Source: Vampirovibrio sp.
GTDB taxonomy: Bacteria > Cyanobacteriota > Vampirovibrionia > Vampirovibrionales > JAJTHC01
Length of the DNA stretch: 64,000 nt
Assembly: GCA_024998755.1 (NCBI GenBank)
Contig: JACEUU010000003.1
Location: 744,001-808,000, forward strand
Reading direction: 5' to 3'
The notes under the pieces were generated by a model that saw only the letters and a list, made by a program, of their open reading frames with translations, searched no databases and had not been told where the DNA came from. Both the position numbers and the translations under genes were made by a program. Below, one piece after another: positions 62,133-64,000 of the stretch; position 1 is the first letter of the stretch, and every line of letters begins with the position of its first letter.

Positions 62133-62891
62133 ATGCCAACCACTCAACCCGTCGTGCTAATAACAGGGGCTAGCAGAGGCATTGGCGAAGCCATCGCCCA
62201 CGCTTTAGCCACAATAGGAGGCTACACCTTAGCCCTCAGCGCCAGAAGTACCGAAGCGTTAAACACCCTGAAACAAACCCTTCAAGCGGAACATCCTTCT
62301 TTAACGGTCGAGGTTTTTCCGTGTGATGTTGCTTTGCCACAAAGCCCTCAAGCGTTGATTGAAGCAGTCTTCAAGGGGTTGGGGCGGGTAGATGTGCTAA
62401 TCAACAACGCTGGCGTGGGTGGAAAAGTGGGGCTTATTACCGAAATGCCCGATGCCCACCTTCATGCCATGGTGGATTTAAACCTAAAAGCCCCCATGTT
62501 GCTGAGCAAATACGCCTTGCAAGCTATGTTGAATCAACCCAAGTTGGCGGGTAGAGGCATGGGGACGATTATTAATATCAATTCTATTGCTGGGAAAACC
62601 GCGTTTCCGTTTTGGGCGGTGTATGACGCTACTAAAGCAGGCTTGAAAGCTTTTGCCGATGCGTTGAGTGAAGAACAGCGGACTAATGGCGTGCGGGTGA
62701 TTGGCATTTACCCTGGGGCGTGCGATACCGCTATTTGGGAAACGTTGGACTTGGCGGCAGATGACACGCCGGATAAGACAGGCTTTTTACGCCCTGCCCA
62801 AGTAGCGGAAGCCGTGGTGTTTGCCTTAACTCAACCCGCAGGCACGTTGGTTAGCGATATTACGCTAATGCCCACCGCCCCAGCCGTTTAG
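62133..62891 (+). CDS. Short-chain dehydrogenase/reductase
   Basis: A 252-residue NAD(P)-dependent enzyme. The cofactor motif LITGASRGIGEAIA is near residue 9, NNAGVGG near 90, the catalytic Ser in INSIAGKTAFPF near 150 and YDATKAG (YxxxK) near 168. The substrate is unknown. The AAGGA ribosome site 8 bases before the ATG supports the start. It follows the toxin-antitoxin pair by 20 bases on the same strand, which may be a read-through unit. Confidence 0.92.
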   Translation: MPTTQPVVLITGASRGIGEAIAHALATIGGYTLALSARSTEALNTLKQTLQAEHPSLTVEVFPCDVALPQSPQALIEAVFKGLGRVDVLINNAGVGGKVGLITEMPDAHLHAMVDLNLKAPMLLSKYALQAMLNQPKLAGRGMGTIININSIAGKTAFPFWAVYDATKAGLKAFADALSEEQRTNGVRVIGIYPGACDTAIWETLDLAADDTPDKTGFLRPAQVAEAVVFALTQPAGTLVSDITLMPTAPAV

Positions 62892-62903
62892 GCTTATTTT
62901 AAT

Positions 62904-63902
62904 TTATAAACCGGCACTTTGCTGAAGTAACTCATCTAAATAGCGTTGTACCTTACCCACATAGTACCAAGCAGAATCTGTCATGCCTTGGCGTTCAACC
63001 GTGCCTTGCCCTACGTAATAGCTACCAATGGCTTTACTAGCATCATCCGGAAACTTCCGTCCTAAAATCTGCAGATATTTTGCCGTGCCCTGTAAGTTTT
63101 GGTATGGGTCAAAGGCGTTTTCTACGCCTAGCCATTTAGCGGTATCGTCTTTCAACTGCCCTAAGCCTTTGGCATTGCTAGTTGAAACCGCATCGGTGCG
63201 AAAGCTGGATTCTACGGCAATTAAACTGGCTAATACCCGTGGGTCTACTTCGTATCGGTCGCCGGCTTCAATGAGCCAAACCGCTAAAATGTGAGCCCCT
63301 GTAGCATCCCACTTTTTGTTGGTTTTTTGAATGAAGCCCATTAGCAATTGCTCATTGGCAGTAGGGGTGGGTTCTTGCCCAAAAAGCCATGGGCTAGGCA
63401 ATGTGTACACTTCACTAACGCTAGGGAATGTTGGTTTTACCACTTTTTTATGAAATAACCGTTGAAAGAAGCGTTTAAGAGCTCCGGGTTTTTTGACCTT
63501 TGGACTAGTACTTGTATTGTAGGAAGCTCCTGTTCTTACATCATAATTGGCACTGGCGATTAGTTGGGGTTTTTCCGCCACGGCTGGCATGGCGTAGTTG
63601 AAGGTTTCTTCGGTGGAATAGGCGATTGTTTCCGCTTTAGCAAGGGCGGTTTTAACGTCGTTTTTTAAGGCAAAGGGGAAGGCTGAAACCGAAGCATTCA
63701 TTAAGGTTGAAGCAGGTTGAGTTACAGGTATTGCTACAAACTGCTTAGTGCCAACCATGGGGCTAATAACAGCGGAAGGGGTACTTGCTTTAACAATAGG
63801 CGTCAAACCAACAATATCAGTGGCTTGGGCATAGGGGGTAGCTAAAACAAAGCATGCCAATAAAACGAAGGTTAAGGTTAGCTGATAATGACTATTTTTC
63901 AT
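62904..63902 (-). CDS. Lytic transglycosylase with N-terminal signal peptide
   Basis: From the ATG at 63902 (AAAGAG 7 bases upstream) a signal peptide (KNSHYQLTLTFVLLACFVLA then TPYAQA) is followed by a disordered region. A C-terminal SLT domain follows: YEVDPRVLASLIAVESSFRT with the catalytic Glu, NAKGLGQLKDDTAKWLG, DPYQNLQGTAKYLQILGRKF and AIGSYYVGQGTV. It cleaves peptidoglycan in the periplasm. GLGQL replaces the common GLMQL. The upstream ATG at 63917 is weaker. Confidence 0.9.
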   Translation of the reverse strand: MKNSHYQLTLTFVLLACFVLATPYAQATDIVGLTPIVKASTPSAVISPMVGTKQFVAIPVTQPASTLMNASVSAFPFALKNDVKTALAKAETIAYSTEETFNYAMPAVAEKPQLIASANYDVRTGASYNTSTSPKVKKPGALKRFFQRLFHKKVVKPTFPSVSEVYTLPSPWLFGQEPTPTANEQLLMGFIQKTNKKWDATGAHILAVWLIEAGDRYEVDPRVLASLIAVESSFRTDAVSTSNAKGLGQLKDDTAKWLGVENAFDPYQNLQGTAKYLQILGRKFPDDASKAIGSYYVGQGTVERQGMTDSAWYYVGKVQRYLDELLQQSAGL

Positions 63903-64000
63903 TGTATACTCTTTCATAACAGTTATAAAGTTTTAAAATGGATGAGTCTCATTATATCATACTATTTATGAGGAAAGACTGTTTTTTTAAACAGTTTCAG

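Overview
This window looks like chromosome of a non-photosynthetic member of the cyanobacterial phylum (Vampirovibrionia/Melainabacteria type). The evidence is mixed. An LdpA-type ferredoxin-domain protein, a Ycf45/SpoIIIAA-like R3H ATPase, an Hik33/NblS-like sensor kinase, an LptD-like OstA protein and a HlyD plus cellulose-synthase pair all point to the cyanobacterial lineage. No photosynthesis gene is seen. The carbon genes (phosphofructokinase, KDPG aldolase, D-lactate dehydrogenase, PEP carboxylase, pyrimidine-nucleoside phosphorylase) suit a fermentative heterotroph with an outer membrane. The taxonomic call is an inference.

Layout. 1-8.8 kb: end of a nucleotidyl-cyclase-like gene, rplY, then a minus-strand run of ppc, serB, a Cys-rich unknown, queE and a pyrimidine-nucleoside phosphorylase. 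8.9-17.6 kb: ldhA, gtrA-like gene, a CHASE2 adenylate cyclase, pilT, serS and a secreted unknown. 17.6-21.2 kb is accessory: a 27-residue hydrophobic peptide gene between two hairpins, an Mrr-type restriction endonuclease gene broken by one in-frame stop, an IS5-type transposase and a coiled-coil membrane protein. 21.3-33 kb: matrixin-like protease, tRNA-Ser, phosphofructokinase, tRNA-Ala, a 144-bp MITE, KDPG aldolase, peroxiredoxin, a Cys-cluster protein, a diguanylate cyclase and a TOPRIM protein. 33-34.4 kb: an IS110 element with a nonsense codon and a candidate bridge-RNA region. 34.5-42.8 kb: queC, a DEDDh exonuclease, an FlbD-like gene and the distal half of the spc ribosomal operon (rpsE-rpmD-rplO-secY-adk-map-infA-rpmJ). 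42.8-44.3 kb: a gene-free block packed with palindromic repeats. 44.3-64 kb: Ycf45-like ATPase, HlyD plus cellulose synthase, ldpA with a winged-helix partner, histidine kinase, DnaJ, tRNA-fMet, LptD-like protein, thioesterase, a HigBA-type toxin-antitoxin pair, an SDR and a lytic transglycosylase.

Two window-wide patterns stand out. First, about 17 of roughly 50 genes start with two to four tandem ATG codons, including conserved genes (infA, adk, rplO, rplY, serS, ppc, queC, pilT). Second, the intergenic DNA is full of several families of short inverted repeats. Some supply the stop codons of neighbouring genes, one lies in frame inside a coding region, and one copy carries three small double-hairpin insertions. 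The strongest candidates for something undescribed are the tandem-ATG starts, the double-hairpin inserts, the 27-residue peptide locus and the IS110 5' structured region.
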